A stretch of DNA of 27,500 nucleotides from positions 820,439 to 847,938 of the forward strand of contig NW_004754906.1 in the NCBI RefSeq assembly GCF_000188695.1, written 5' to 3'. Each line of letters begins with the position of its first letter. The stretch's first letter is position 1. The position numbers were made by a program, and so were the translations under genes. Source of the DNA: Salpingoeca rosetta (lineage: Eukaryota > Opisthokonta > Choanoflagellata > Craspedida > Salpingoecidae). Below the pieces are notes generated by a model. The model was not told where the DNA came from, did not search any database, and saw nothing but the letters and a program-made list of their open reading frames with translations. Below are positions 10,995 to 27,500 of the stretch, one piece after another.

Positions 10995-12577
10995 TCATTG
11001 AGCATGTTCTCTTTGGGCTGATACTGCTTCATCACCGACATCTTCATCGTCCTCACTTCCGCTGTCAATCATGTACCGCTGCTGGTGTCCGGTCTGTCCT
11101 CGTTGCCGTGCGTGTGCGTACGGTTGCGCGTCCATGAGCGTTTCCCCGCTCTCCTCGCCGTCGTCGTCCTCTTGCGCCATCATCATCGGTCCACTCAGTG
11201 GCGATTGCCGCTGCAGCTGCTGTGCAACCGCCTCTTCCTGTTCGGGTCCTGCTGATGTGGCTGTGCTGTTTGCTTCGGCCGCGTCGCTGCTGCTGTGCCT
11301 GCTGCCCTGCATTTTCTTGTCGCTGTCAACGGCGTGTCTCGCTGCATGTGTGCTGCTTGCTGCCTCTGTGCTTGCTGTTGCTGTCGAGCTTGATGCTGGA
11401 CCGCGCTGCTGGTGGCGTGAGACAGAGCCAGGTTTTGGTTTCGCCTTGACTGGCTTGACTGGCTTGAGCGGCTCCTCAATCTTGGGTTCGGCAGGCTCCT
11501 TTGAGGTCAGGGAGTCCTTGTCGAAGTTGAACAGGTCTGTCCAGAAGTTTTTGCGTGCTCCTGGTGTAGGTGAAGGTGCTGCAGCCGTTGCATGACCGCT
11601 GCTGCCGCCGCCGCTGCTGCTGTTGCTGCTGCTGTTACTGCTACTGTTGCCGCGCGCTGTCGCCTTTGTCGTGCCTGCACCTGTGTTCTGCGAGCGACGT
11701 CGCAGGTTGTACTCGGCGCGATTGCGAGGCAGGGCCTTGATCTCCTTCGGTGTGAGCTTGGGCACCTTGGTGAACACGTTGTCGGGCAGCGACGGTGGTT
11801 TGTCGGCGAGGGGCAACGTGGTCTGGTTGGGACGGCCATCATGTGTGCCGTACACCTGTTTGCGCAATTCCTGCAGCTTGAGCTGTTTGCTGCGCTCGTA
11901 CCTGGCAACCAGCGTCACGGGCAGATGCTCCTCAGGCTCCCACGTGCTCTCTTCTTCAGGGAATCTGATGACGGCAACAACAGCCAGTGACATGTGAGTG
12001 CGAACGCGTGTATGGGTGTAGATGCGTGCATGTGTATGTGTTTGTGTGCACCCATGTGTGCGCATGTGTGTGTGTGTGTGAAGATGAGGTGGACAACGCT
12101 GAGCATGACTGCAGACAAGGCGAGCAACGCTACGCACCCCTTCCATTTGACCCGAAAGATGTACTTAGAAGACCCGCGTTTCGCTAGCCTGTCTTCCAGG
12201 ATCTGCTCTGGCTCAAACTCGCCAGCCACCACATCCTGTCCATGCAAGCAGTTGGCGGTAGGAATTAACGGTTGGAGTTGGTGTTGGTGACAACGTGACT
12301 GTGTGAGTGCTACACGTGTGCACGGGCTGGTTGGTTGCTTGGTTGGTTTGCTTGGCAGGGCAAGAAACAATGAAAACGAGGACAAAGGCAGAGGGGACGT
12401 GGGTGAGTATGGATCAAGCGCTTACCTCCTTGGGAATGTATTCTGGTTGCTCATGTGCGCTGGGTGGCAGATGTGGGTTCTATGCAGCAACGCAGCGTGA
12501 AGGGACACACGAGTTGTGAGTGACGAAAGAAAACCACAAGCACACGAAACAAGCACAGACACACACAGACACACACA

Positions 12578-12640
<63 letters not shown>

Positions 12641-12807
12641 GGCTAGCGGTTTGCCATAAGGATCCGGCAGGAATGTCGACAGAGGAATCTGTGAGCACAC
12701 CATCGTGTTCCTCGTTCCCTCGCTCCCCTGCTCGTCGCTTTCGTCGTGCATTCCTGTCGAGACGTGTCGATTTTGCCCAATATGAGGGCAACACCAACAG
12801 TTGAGCT

Positions 12808-12868
<61 letters not shown>

Positions 12869-14006
12869 GCGCGCATGCATGAAGGTTGTCGTTCTGCGTT
12901 CGCTCCATCGTGCGAGCGAGCTCTCTCATTTGAGCGTGCAGCACGAGGAACGACAGCTTTGCTCGACCACGGCTTGTACATACGCTCGTTAACGCCTTCC
13001 TCTCGTCCGCTCGCTCGCTCGCTTGCTTACCGTTGCCGCTGCTGGTACTTTTTGAGAACCACTGCCGGGATCTTGTTGGGTGGCAGCCACCGCCGCTTTT
13101 GCCTGTACCATGGGATGTGACAAACAAAGCCGTCCAACAACGCGTTTGAGCCGCGTGTCGATGGGGAGGACGCAATGGTCAGGGAAGAGCAGGCATGGTG
13201 AAGATCAAGCGTACATCATGACACATATGCAAGGTGACACCAACTCTGACGCACGCGCGTGCACAGCATCCACGACAGGAGTGCAATGCAGCAGCGACAG
13301 GTGCAGGCGTACCCGGATAGGTGCAGGCAATACTCGAGGACGCCGTCCCGTGTGCGACTGTCTGTGATTCTGCCCCTTGCCAAAGCGGACGCAGAACGGC
13401 CTCGACCTGAACCAGGGACGTGTGCGTCCATGGCATCAAAGTCGTCGTCGCCGTCATCGTCCATGGCAGCACCCATGTCGCCCTCGGAGAACCCGTCAGT
13501 GGACGAGCTTCTCCTCGCCGAACGGCGCGCGCGCCCACCCCTGCGCTTCTTTTTCTTTCTCCCGCGCTGCGATCGCTTGCTGTGGCTCTGCTGCGGTGTT
13601 CGAGAAAGAATGCTGTGCAACCTGCAATGTGTGGGCAAGGAAGGGCAGGTGTGAGTGTGGAACACAAAACCTCCACGTACTTACAGGTGCAAGCTCCACT
13701 CCATTGCACACAAGCACACACGCACATCCTTCACACTGTTTGTTCATGCAGGCATGTCCGCAAACGCAAGGCACAGCACGCGACTCACTGTGTGTTTGGT
13801 GCAGCCTCTGTGAGCACGCCATGACAAGGCTTGTCGTTGATCTTTGCCGACAACAAGAACGTCCCGTCACCCATGGGGATCAACTCTTCCACCACCACCC
13901 CAGCGACACGACCAGCACCGCCTGGGCCATCCTGCTGCTGCAAGAGGTCCTTGCTCTGGCTCAAGCTGCTACTGCCGCTGCTGCTGCTCGCAGGTGTGCT
14001 CATCAT
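10995..14006 (-). CDS. Protein with two chromodomain-like modules and an acidic tail (8 exons)
   Basis: I rebuilt this gene by phase-matched GT-AG splicing on the minus strand: 14006-13789, 13621-13313, 13102-13031, 12972-12868, 12753-12639, 12479-12426, 12235-12138, 11964-10995, giving about 646 aa. Residues 92-111 form a basic K/R stretch likely to act as a nuclear signal, followed by an acidic D-rich stretch. Residues about 155-197, spanning exons 2-3, read as a degenerate chromodomain (ITDSRTRDGVLEYCLHLSG, then RRWLPPNKI). Residues about 297-350, spanning exons 7-8, are a clear chromodomain (ILEDR, KWKG, F-P-E-E-E-S-T-W-E-P-E-E) with F/W/F at the aromatic-cage positions. The C-terminus is S/Q-rich with acidic patches (SGSEDDEDVGDE). 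Chromodomains typically bind methyl-lysine histone tails, so a chromatin reader is inferred. No helicase or SET domain is seen. The start could be either of two adjacent ATGs or further upstream, and exons 4-6 are less certain. Confidence 0.72.
11883..12221 (-). other. Second chromodomain, split by an intron
   Basis: The domain core is encoded by the end of exon 7 (to 12138) and the start of exon 8 (from 11964). A 173-bp intron interrupts the Gly codon of the K-W-K-G motif (phase 2). The spliced join reads KWKGFPEEESTWEPEEHL, a textbook chromodomain centre. The intron also supplies an off-frame His-Thr run that should not be read as protein. Confidence 0.88.
12554..12638. repeat. (CA)n microsatellite in chromodomain-gene intron 5
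   Basis: On the coding (minus) strand this is (GT)n starting at the donor itself: exon 5 ends CCAG and the intron reads GTGTGTG onward. The distal part carries CAGA interruptions. Confidence 0.95.
12809..12866. repeat. (CA)n microsatellite in chromodomain-gene intron 4
   Basis: On the coding strand this (GT)n run begins within a base of the predicted exon 4 donor and fills about half of the 114-bp intron. Confidence 0.95.
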
Positions 14007-14396
14007 CGTTGTTGCTTGTTCAAACACACACGACGACGACAACAAAAAGCGGCAGGAAAACGCGCGCTTTCGTTTCATGGTGTCGCAAACCGCAATTCGG
14101 GTTGACGTGAAGCGTGGCAGGCTGCTGGCTGGTGTGCTTTCGCATCGCGTGCGCCGTCCGTGCATGCATATCATGTCATGACATTGCAATCAAATCACCC
14201 CACTATCCCCTCACACCAAGTCTCATGCAACACAAGGTCCGTCCTCCCTCCACATCTTCCCACTCTGTCGCCCTTCAACCTACATGTTTATGACACACGC
14301 ACACGCACATGCGCGCAAGAACACACACAAGCGCACACAAGTGCATCCATCACAAGTCAGATTGGAACGAAAGCAACGGAATCGAAAGACGTGAGT
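14007..14396. other. Intergenic gap between two minus-strand genes
   Basis: These 390 bp lie downstream of the TALPID3-like stop codon and upstream of the chromodomain gene start, so they should hold one 3' UTR and one promoter. An open frame continues upstream of the chosen ATG (with an M-K-R-K-R start near 14076), so a longer N-terminus is possible. Short CA-rich patches occur near 14295-14345. I recognise no further gene. Confidence 0.5.
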
Positions 14397-17205
14397 TTAG
14401 AGAGCAAAGTGATCGTAGGAGCCACTGCCGGTCGTGTCGGAGTGCAGGGACCCAACACAGCTCACAGACCCATCATCATCATCATCATCGCCCTCCTCTT
14501 CAACATGGAGATGGCCCCTTTCACCACCAGCGCTACCATCACCGCCAGCCAAGTGTTCATCTCCGCCATGACGGCCACCAGCAGGACGCCGCATCGCACG
14601 CTGCTGTCGCTGCTGCCGCTGCACGAGCACGCCGCTGCCGACGTGATGGCCCAGCAAGACAACGCGCTCCTCCTCCCGTTGCTGTTGGTCTGGCATGCAG
14701 CTGTCTGCAACGGGGCTTGCCTGTGGCAGGCAGTGACGCGGCTGCACAGCACGCCCCAGGCGCGACGGCACAATGGGCACTGCGCGGGACCCAAGGCGCT
14801 GTGGCTGTAGCGTTCCAGCCAGCTGCTGCATGGTGGCTGGTGGAATCTCGCCCGACGACACAACAGACACGGGTCCGCCCCCTTCCTCCGTGCTCTCTTC
14901 CTCGTCGTCGACGTCAACGTCATCACCATAACCGCGGCCGCCCAGCGCAATCGCGCCAACGTCGTCGTCGTCACTGCTGCTGTTGAGGGCACCGCTGCTG
15001 CCGTCACTTTGCTCATGTTGGCCCACGCTAACACTGACACTGACGCTGCTGCTTGTGCTGCTGCTGCTGCTGTTGTTGCTCTGGAAGCTGACATTGCTGG
15101 CGGCACGCTGGCGTGCAGCCGCTGCCAGAGGGTGGAAGCCCATGCCCAGCAACTCCTGCGTGGACAGCGAGGGGCGAGTGCGCGTGCCGCGTGCCGGACT
15201 GCCGCGGTCGGCTGCGCCCAATGGCTGTATCTTGCTCGGCGTGTACCTGCGCTGGGGCCGTACAGATTGGGAGCTGGACGGGCGAGGCCCCGAGGTTGGC
15301 GGTCGCGGCGAGTGCTTGAGGGGCGACGTGCGCGGGCGGCCCGACACACCCAGGGCTGTGCCTGACGATGCCATGGAGGACGACACAGACGTCAGCCGCG
15401 GTGCTGTCGACTGGAACATGGCGAGTGTGTCGAGGCCAGCACTGCCAGGCACCCACCCGGATGACACAGATGACATGCTCTGGGAGACGGGCTCACTCTC
15501 CACATCACACTCATCGTTCGTTTTAAGCAACGCCACGTCCCCTCGCCGTGGTGTGCCACCCTGGCGCTGACGTTGCTGCTGCTGCTGCTGCTGGAATGGC
15601 AGGTGAGTGCCTTGGCCAGTCCAAGCACCGGCGCCTTCGAGGTGCGACTGCTCGCCAGCCCTGTCCATCGATGCGCCAAGCGGCGTGCTCTCGGAGCGCA
15701 GCGGCGTTGACACCGGTGACGCCTGCAACATCGTTGGTGATGCATCAACCAGCGCAGACGGCGGCGGCGAGCGGGACAGGAGCGACTGCAAGGGCCGTGG
15801 CGCCGCCTGCACACCAACGCTCTCCAGCTGGGGGCGTGGCGGTGATGTTGCTGCACCTTGCACAGCGGGCTGGGACGGCGACTGCTGTGGGGTTCGAGCA
15901 CCGCCTCCTGGTGAGCCCACCAGCAGCGCGCCGCCGTCATCAGCGTGGCCGGTGTGATGGCCGCGGTGTGGCGTGGCAAATGCAGACACGCCATCACCGC
16001 CGCTCTGCTCGTCACCAGATGGCGTGGGCGTCCCCTCGGATCGCGACAGGGGCGCCAACACCTCATCGCTGTTCGAGAGCGTGCGAGACATATCCATCCT
16101 ACCAGCAAGCCACCTTTCTTGTTGCTGTTGCTGCTGCTGCGCTTGTGGCTGCCTGTTGCCCTGCTGCCCTTCATCGTCCGAGAACGGGTACGGGGGTGCT
16201 GCTGCTGCCACCGCTGGCACCGCCGACGTCGGCTCGAGCCAGGGCGATGTGGATGGTGCGCGGAATGCGCCGCCGGCCTGCCCGGCAAGATCACTGGGCG
16301 TGGGGCTCGGCGATGGCGTGCGAACGCGGTGTGCACCCCCACCCGATCCACGTGGTGCCACCAGCAGCTCGTCGTCATCGACAACAGCAGCGGCTGATGC
16401 GGTGGTGGCAGGCAGGGTGGGCTGCTCGTTGTCTGATGGCGTGCGTGGCTGTTCCTGTTCCTGCTGCTGCTGGCGTGTTTCGCTGTCGTCACGGGGCGCT
16501 CGGCGGCTACTCACGTCTGCCAGCGCCGTGTGCGCGTATGCAAACAACAGCGCGTCGACCTGCGTCTCAATGTCGTGAGCCGTCAGCCCAGCAGGCAGGG
16601 TGCCGGTGATTGCTGCGGCTACTTCAGTATCGCGCTCTTGCTCGTCATGTGAGTCCGCGTCTTCCGGCTGTAGGGCCGACAGCTGCGACAGCGCCATAGA
16701 CAGCAACTGGGTCTCAATCACATTTGGAAGATCAGCCACTTGCTGTTGGTGCTGATGGTGTTGTTGTTCTTGTCGTCGCTGATCTTGTTGCGAGATAGCT
16801 CGCGGGCCAGGTGCTGTCTGTGCCGTCTGTGCCCAGTCTGCATTTAGTGCTGGTGGTGCACGTGCCTGTGCCTCGTCTGGTTCTTCTGACACGGTTCGAT
16901 TGGTGTGCAGCTGCTGTGGCGGTGTTGTTTGCTGCAGGAGCCGAAGCACATCTGCGGGTGGTGGCAGCTGTTTGGTTGGTGGTGTTATTGCTTGTGCTAT
17001 TGAGTTCGCTCCTGTTGCTGCCGGCATGGCCTTGGCCCCACTGCTTTCCCCTTCTTGTTTGCGTTGGTGTTGTGCTCTTTTTTCAGTCTCTCCAACTGCC
17101 GTCTGCCTTGGACTGCCAGGTGTGACGACGGACGTACGAGACCCATCTGTGCTTGCATGCACACGAGTCCTGCGTTTGCCCAGGTCCTCAAAACCACTCC
17201 CATTT

Positions 17206-17241
<36 letters not shown>

Positions 17242-18795
17242 TGTTGCTGTTGTTGTTGTTGCTGTTGTTGCTGTTGTGGTTGTGGCTGTTGTTCACCGGC
17301 GTCATCCTGCGGTTGCTGTTGCATGTCCCTCCGTTCGTCCTCCACCGGCCGTGTCATCTCTCTCGCTGCAGTTGCATTTGCCGTTGCTGCGGTTGTTGTC
17401 GCTGTCGTCGGTGGTCGCTGTTCTGGCTCCTCCCAGCCCTCCGGCACCATCATGACCTCCACCACAGGTGCTTCTCCTTCGCCGACACCGGCGGGGTAGA
17501 CTGGCTCGTACGGCTGAACCTTGCTCTGGTATTCCTCCTCATGATGGTGGTGACGACGACGACGATGCTGCTGTTGCTGTTGTTGCTGCTGCGGCTGATG
17601 CTGCTGTTGCTGTTGTTGCTGCTGCAGCTGCTGGTGGTGGCGGCTGCCATGCCCACCATCATGGTCGTAGCGTCGGTGCGGCCTACCCTTATGGCTAGGC
17701 TTGTGCCTGTGCTTGTGTGACTTGTGTGACTCGTGTGTGTTGTAGTGTTGTGCGGTCGTGACAGCGTGGGCCTGTGCCACATGCTCCTGGCGCAGTCGGG
17801 ACGCGCGCGTGGTGCGATATGCTGGCAACACGCCGTCAAAGGGTGATGGCGTTTGCGTGTGACTCACGCCCGCGTATGCTTGATCATACGCGCGCGCGTG
17901 CGCGGGTACGCGGGTAAGCTGGTGCCCTCGACCCATCACGGCGCGTTTTCGCGTTGGGGAGATGTGACGTCTTGCATGTTTTGGCACGTGTGCTCCAACA
18001 CGCTTGGCAGCGCCGATACGACGGTGACCAGTTCGGGTGCTGTCGTCCTGCTGCTGCAGCTGAGGTGGTGGCGGAGATGCTGGTGGCGATGACGGCGAGG
18101 ACGATGACGATGATGGTGGCGACGAGGACCAGTCTGACCGCACGTGAGGTGGAGTGGACACGTCAATGCCGGCAGCCTTGAGTGCCGCCTCCGCATACAG
18201 GCGGCGGAGGGCCACGTCCACCTCCTTTGCCAGTGCAGATCGCGACGCAATGGATGGGGCGGCTCCACCAACGTGCCCGCTGCTGCCATCGTCTGCGCTG
18301 CTGCGGTTGCGTGCGTGTACAGCGTAGTCTGCGCCTGCCAGCTGCATGGTGGCCAGGTGCTGTTCGAGGTCCTGTCGCGATGCGAGCACGCGTTGCAGCG
18401 TGACCTCCGCTCGCCGCAGGGAGTCTGCCTCATTGCCGTTCTCCGTGTGCGCACCGCGGGTGGGTTGTGTGGTGTCGACTGCCGGCTTGGCCTGCGTTGT
18501 TGTCGTTGTCGTTGTCGTTGTCGTTGCTTGGGGTGGCGCTGTGTGTCGCAACTTGCTGCGGCCGGTGAAGGGGGTTGAGGTTGGCGCCGTAGCGGCTGCT
18601 GTGGACATGGCTGACGCTGTAGCTGCTCCAGTAACTGGGCTCGGCGTTGAGGCGGTGTGCTCGTGGGATGGCTGCTGTGCACGCATATATCGGTCAAGAG
18701 GGGTCGAGGTCTGCGGGTACAAACACGCAAGCAGCTTGTCTTTTTCCCTCTTGGCCGTATATTCCTGCATGCCTTCCCTCGCCGACTTTGCGTCC

Positions 18796-18871
<76 letters not shown>

Positions 18872-19250
18872 TGTGTGAATGTGTGTGTGTGTGTGTGTGT
18901 GAAAGTGTGTGTGTGTGTGTGTGTGTGTGAAAGTGTGTGTGTGTGTGTGTTAAAAAATTGTTCGCAGGAGTAAAGGTAGGCTCTACACTGCAATGGGAAG
19001 CGCAAGAGACATCCAAAGCAAACGCGTGCGAATCAAGTGTACTTATGTTAAACAAACCTGGAGCAGCTTTGCGACTGCGTCTTGGACTTGGTTAAGTTTC
19101 TTGGACACGTTGGCGGCATTGGGGACGAGCTGTTGTGTGGCTGACGCAGCAGTCGCACCAGCAGGGCAGTGGCAAGCAGCGGGGCCGTTGCTGCATATGC
19201 TGCCGTGGTGGTGGCGGTGATGGCGGTGGTGCTGACGCTGGTGAGGGTAG

Positions 19251-19288
<38 letters not shown>

Positions 19289-19834
19289 GTGCTGACGCTG
19301 TTGGGCGTTGGAGCCAGCGGCTGTGGGCTTGTTTGGTTGGTTGGCGTTGTTGGGCTTGGTGTTTCGCCGGGTTTGGGCGTCCAGATACTTGAGGATTTCA
19401 TATTGGGACTGGGCGAGCGCCTTTTGCTCGGCTTGCATCTCGCGCAGCGAGCGCACAATGTCGCGGTCGGCATTGCGCATTCGCGGCACCAGCACTTTCC
19501 CCACAGGTGCACCCGCTCGCCGGCTGAAGTGGTGTGAGATGTGACGTGATGTGATGTGACACAATAGGCGATGGGGAGTGAGGGAAGGTGGCATGCAGGA
19601 GGGCACGCGCAAGCAGAAAAGCAGGACGGGAGGGGGAAAACAGTCGCAACAAAGAAATCGACACAAACACAAACACAAACACAAACGCATACACGCACGC
19701 GCGCACCACCCTGCATGTGTTGTTGTTCACTCTGACCTTTGACGAAAGGATGTCTTGACAGCTGCATCGCGGTCACTGTTCGTAGCCAGCCGCTGCACAA
19801 TCACATCCTCCTGTTGCCGACCGCCGCCGTTCAT
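14397..19834 (-). CDS. TALPID3 (KIAA0586)-like candidate centriolar/ciliary protein (3 exons)
   Basis: Minus-strand exons 19834-19737, 19523-19058 and about 18794-14397 join in phase (2, then 0) to give about 1653 aa. Exon 1 starts MNGGGRQQEDVIVQ. Exon 2 holds an amphipathic segment (DIVRSLREMQAEQKALAQSQ), a polyQ/H run, then SKKLNQVQDAVAKLLQ. Exon 3 is 4.4 kb with no stop, dominated by Q, S, P, T and H runs. Ordered islands are a coiled coil (SLRRAEVTLQRVLASRQDLE, about residues 313-340) and helices VIETQLLSMALSQL and HDIETQVDALLFAYAHTALA. The pattern and order of these islands resemble TALPID3, a centriole protein needed for ciliogenesis whose core coiled coil is essential. This comes from recalled family features, not a search, and the rest is too low in complexity to align. 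The third exon could start at 18794 or 18764. It could instead be an unrelated disordered coiled-coil protein. Confidence 0.55.
17211..17281 (-). repeat. Coding CAG/CAA repeat (polyQ, more than 20 Gln)
   Basis: A trinucleotide run in exon 3 of the TALPID3-like gene encodes an uninterrupted polyglutamine stretch. It is pure CAG at one end and mixed CAG/CAA towards the other. Shorter Q runs lie near 17565-17625, 16125, 15570 and, in exon 2, 19255-19290. Confidence 0.9.
18798..18951. repeat. Interrupted (GT)n block in intron 2 of the TALPID3-like gene
   Basis: Three to four long GT runs are separated by GAAA or GAAT. On the coding strand this is (CA)n and lies directly before the predicted acceptor, so here the repeat sits at the 3' end of the intron. 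It explains a long spurious His-Thr frame that appears to extend exon 3 upstream. Confidence 0.93.
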
Positions 19835-19871
19835 TTTGGCAGCAGTCGCGATTGGTCTGGTTGGTTGGTCG

Positions 19872-19901
19872 GTTGGCGGCTTGAAAATTTCAAACGCCAA
19901 C
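19872..19901. promoter_or_regulatory. Imperfect palindrome with E2F-like half sites
   Basis: GTTGGCG (19872-19878) and CGCCAAC (19895-19901) are perfect inverted arms around an inner palindrome TTGAAAATTTCAA (19881-19893). Each arm carries a TTGGCG core similar to half of an E2F site. Confidence 0.6.
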
Positions 19902-19927
19902 TCAACACCATAAACTGTAGCGACCCC

Positions 19928-19939
19928 TTCGCGCCAAAA
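19928..19939. promoter_or_regulatory. E2F/DP-type binding site
   Basis: TTCGCGCCAAAA lies 35 bp upstream of the MSH2 ATG. It contains GCGCCAAA, an exact match to the reverse complement of the E2F consensus TTTSSCGC. Confidence 0.55.
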
Positions 19940-19973
19940 CAGGACCACCACTGCTGCAACCAACAACGACGAT

Positions 19974-27500
<7,527 letters not shown>

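Larger units (their letters stand above)
19835..19973. promoter_or_regulatory. Divergent (bidirectional) promoter between the TALPID3-like gene and MSH2
   Basis: Only 139 bp separate the two start codons, which point away from each other, so both 5' UTRs and core promoters must share this DNA. It holds an inverted CCAAT box (ATTGGT, 19851-19856), a palindrome at 19872-19901, and TTCGCGCCAAAA (19928-19939), which contains GCGCCAAA, the reverse complement of an E2F TTTSSCGC site. There is no obvious TATA box. E2F control would fit an S-phase repair gene. Confidence 0.7.

Noticed and set aside
12451..13300. Cys-Val and His-Thr open frames across the chromodomain gene and MSH2
   Set aside because: They are translations of (GT)n/(CA)n microsatellites inside introns. 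Homology and phase place the real exons around them.
18795..19055. An apparent N-terminal extension of the TALPID3-like exon 3 through a long His-Thr run
   Set aside because: It is the (CA)n intron read in an open frame. A good donor (CAG then GTTTGT at 19057) with matching phase makes this an intron.

Overview
This is nuclear DNA from a GC-rich unicellular eukaryote. All introns I can place are GT-AG, the genes have many exons, and introns and gene ends are packed with (GT)n/(CA)n repeats. A giant secreted IPT/TIG-repeat protein, a candidate TALPID3-like centriole/cilium protein and a conventional MSH2 together suggest a flagellated relative of animals. A choanoflagellate of the Salpingoeca type is my best guess, but this is inferred from content and not proven.

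Layout: (1) 1-10204, plus strand: one giant gene running in from the left edge. It starts in a signal peptide and encodes 38 IPT/TIG repeats plus a stub of a 39th, with an apparent one-base deletion near 8312. (2) 10205-10994: convergent intergenic gap with (GT)n and (CA)n tracts. (3) 14006-10995, minus strand: an eight-exon gene, rebuilt by splice phase, for a protein of about 646 aa with two chromodomain-like modules and an acidic tail. (4) 14007-14396: short gap. (5) 19834-14397, minus strand: a three-exon gene for a Q/S/P/H-rich protein of about 1653 aa with short coiled-coil blocks resembling TALPID3 (KIAA0586). (6) 19835-19973: a 139-bp divergent promoter with an E2F-type site, an inverted CCAAT box and a palindrome. 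(7) 19974-27500, plus strand: MSH2, with 26 exons placed in phase (880 codons in the window); only the extreme C-terminus lies beyond the right edge.

The genes do not form a pathway. The one clear functional coupling is the shared head-to-head promoter of the TALPID3-like gene and MSH2. MSH2, whose product limits microsatellite slippage, is itself one of the most microsatellite-loaded genes here. I see no tRNA, rRNA, transposon, CRISPR or viral sequence.
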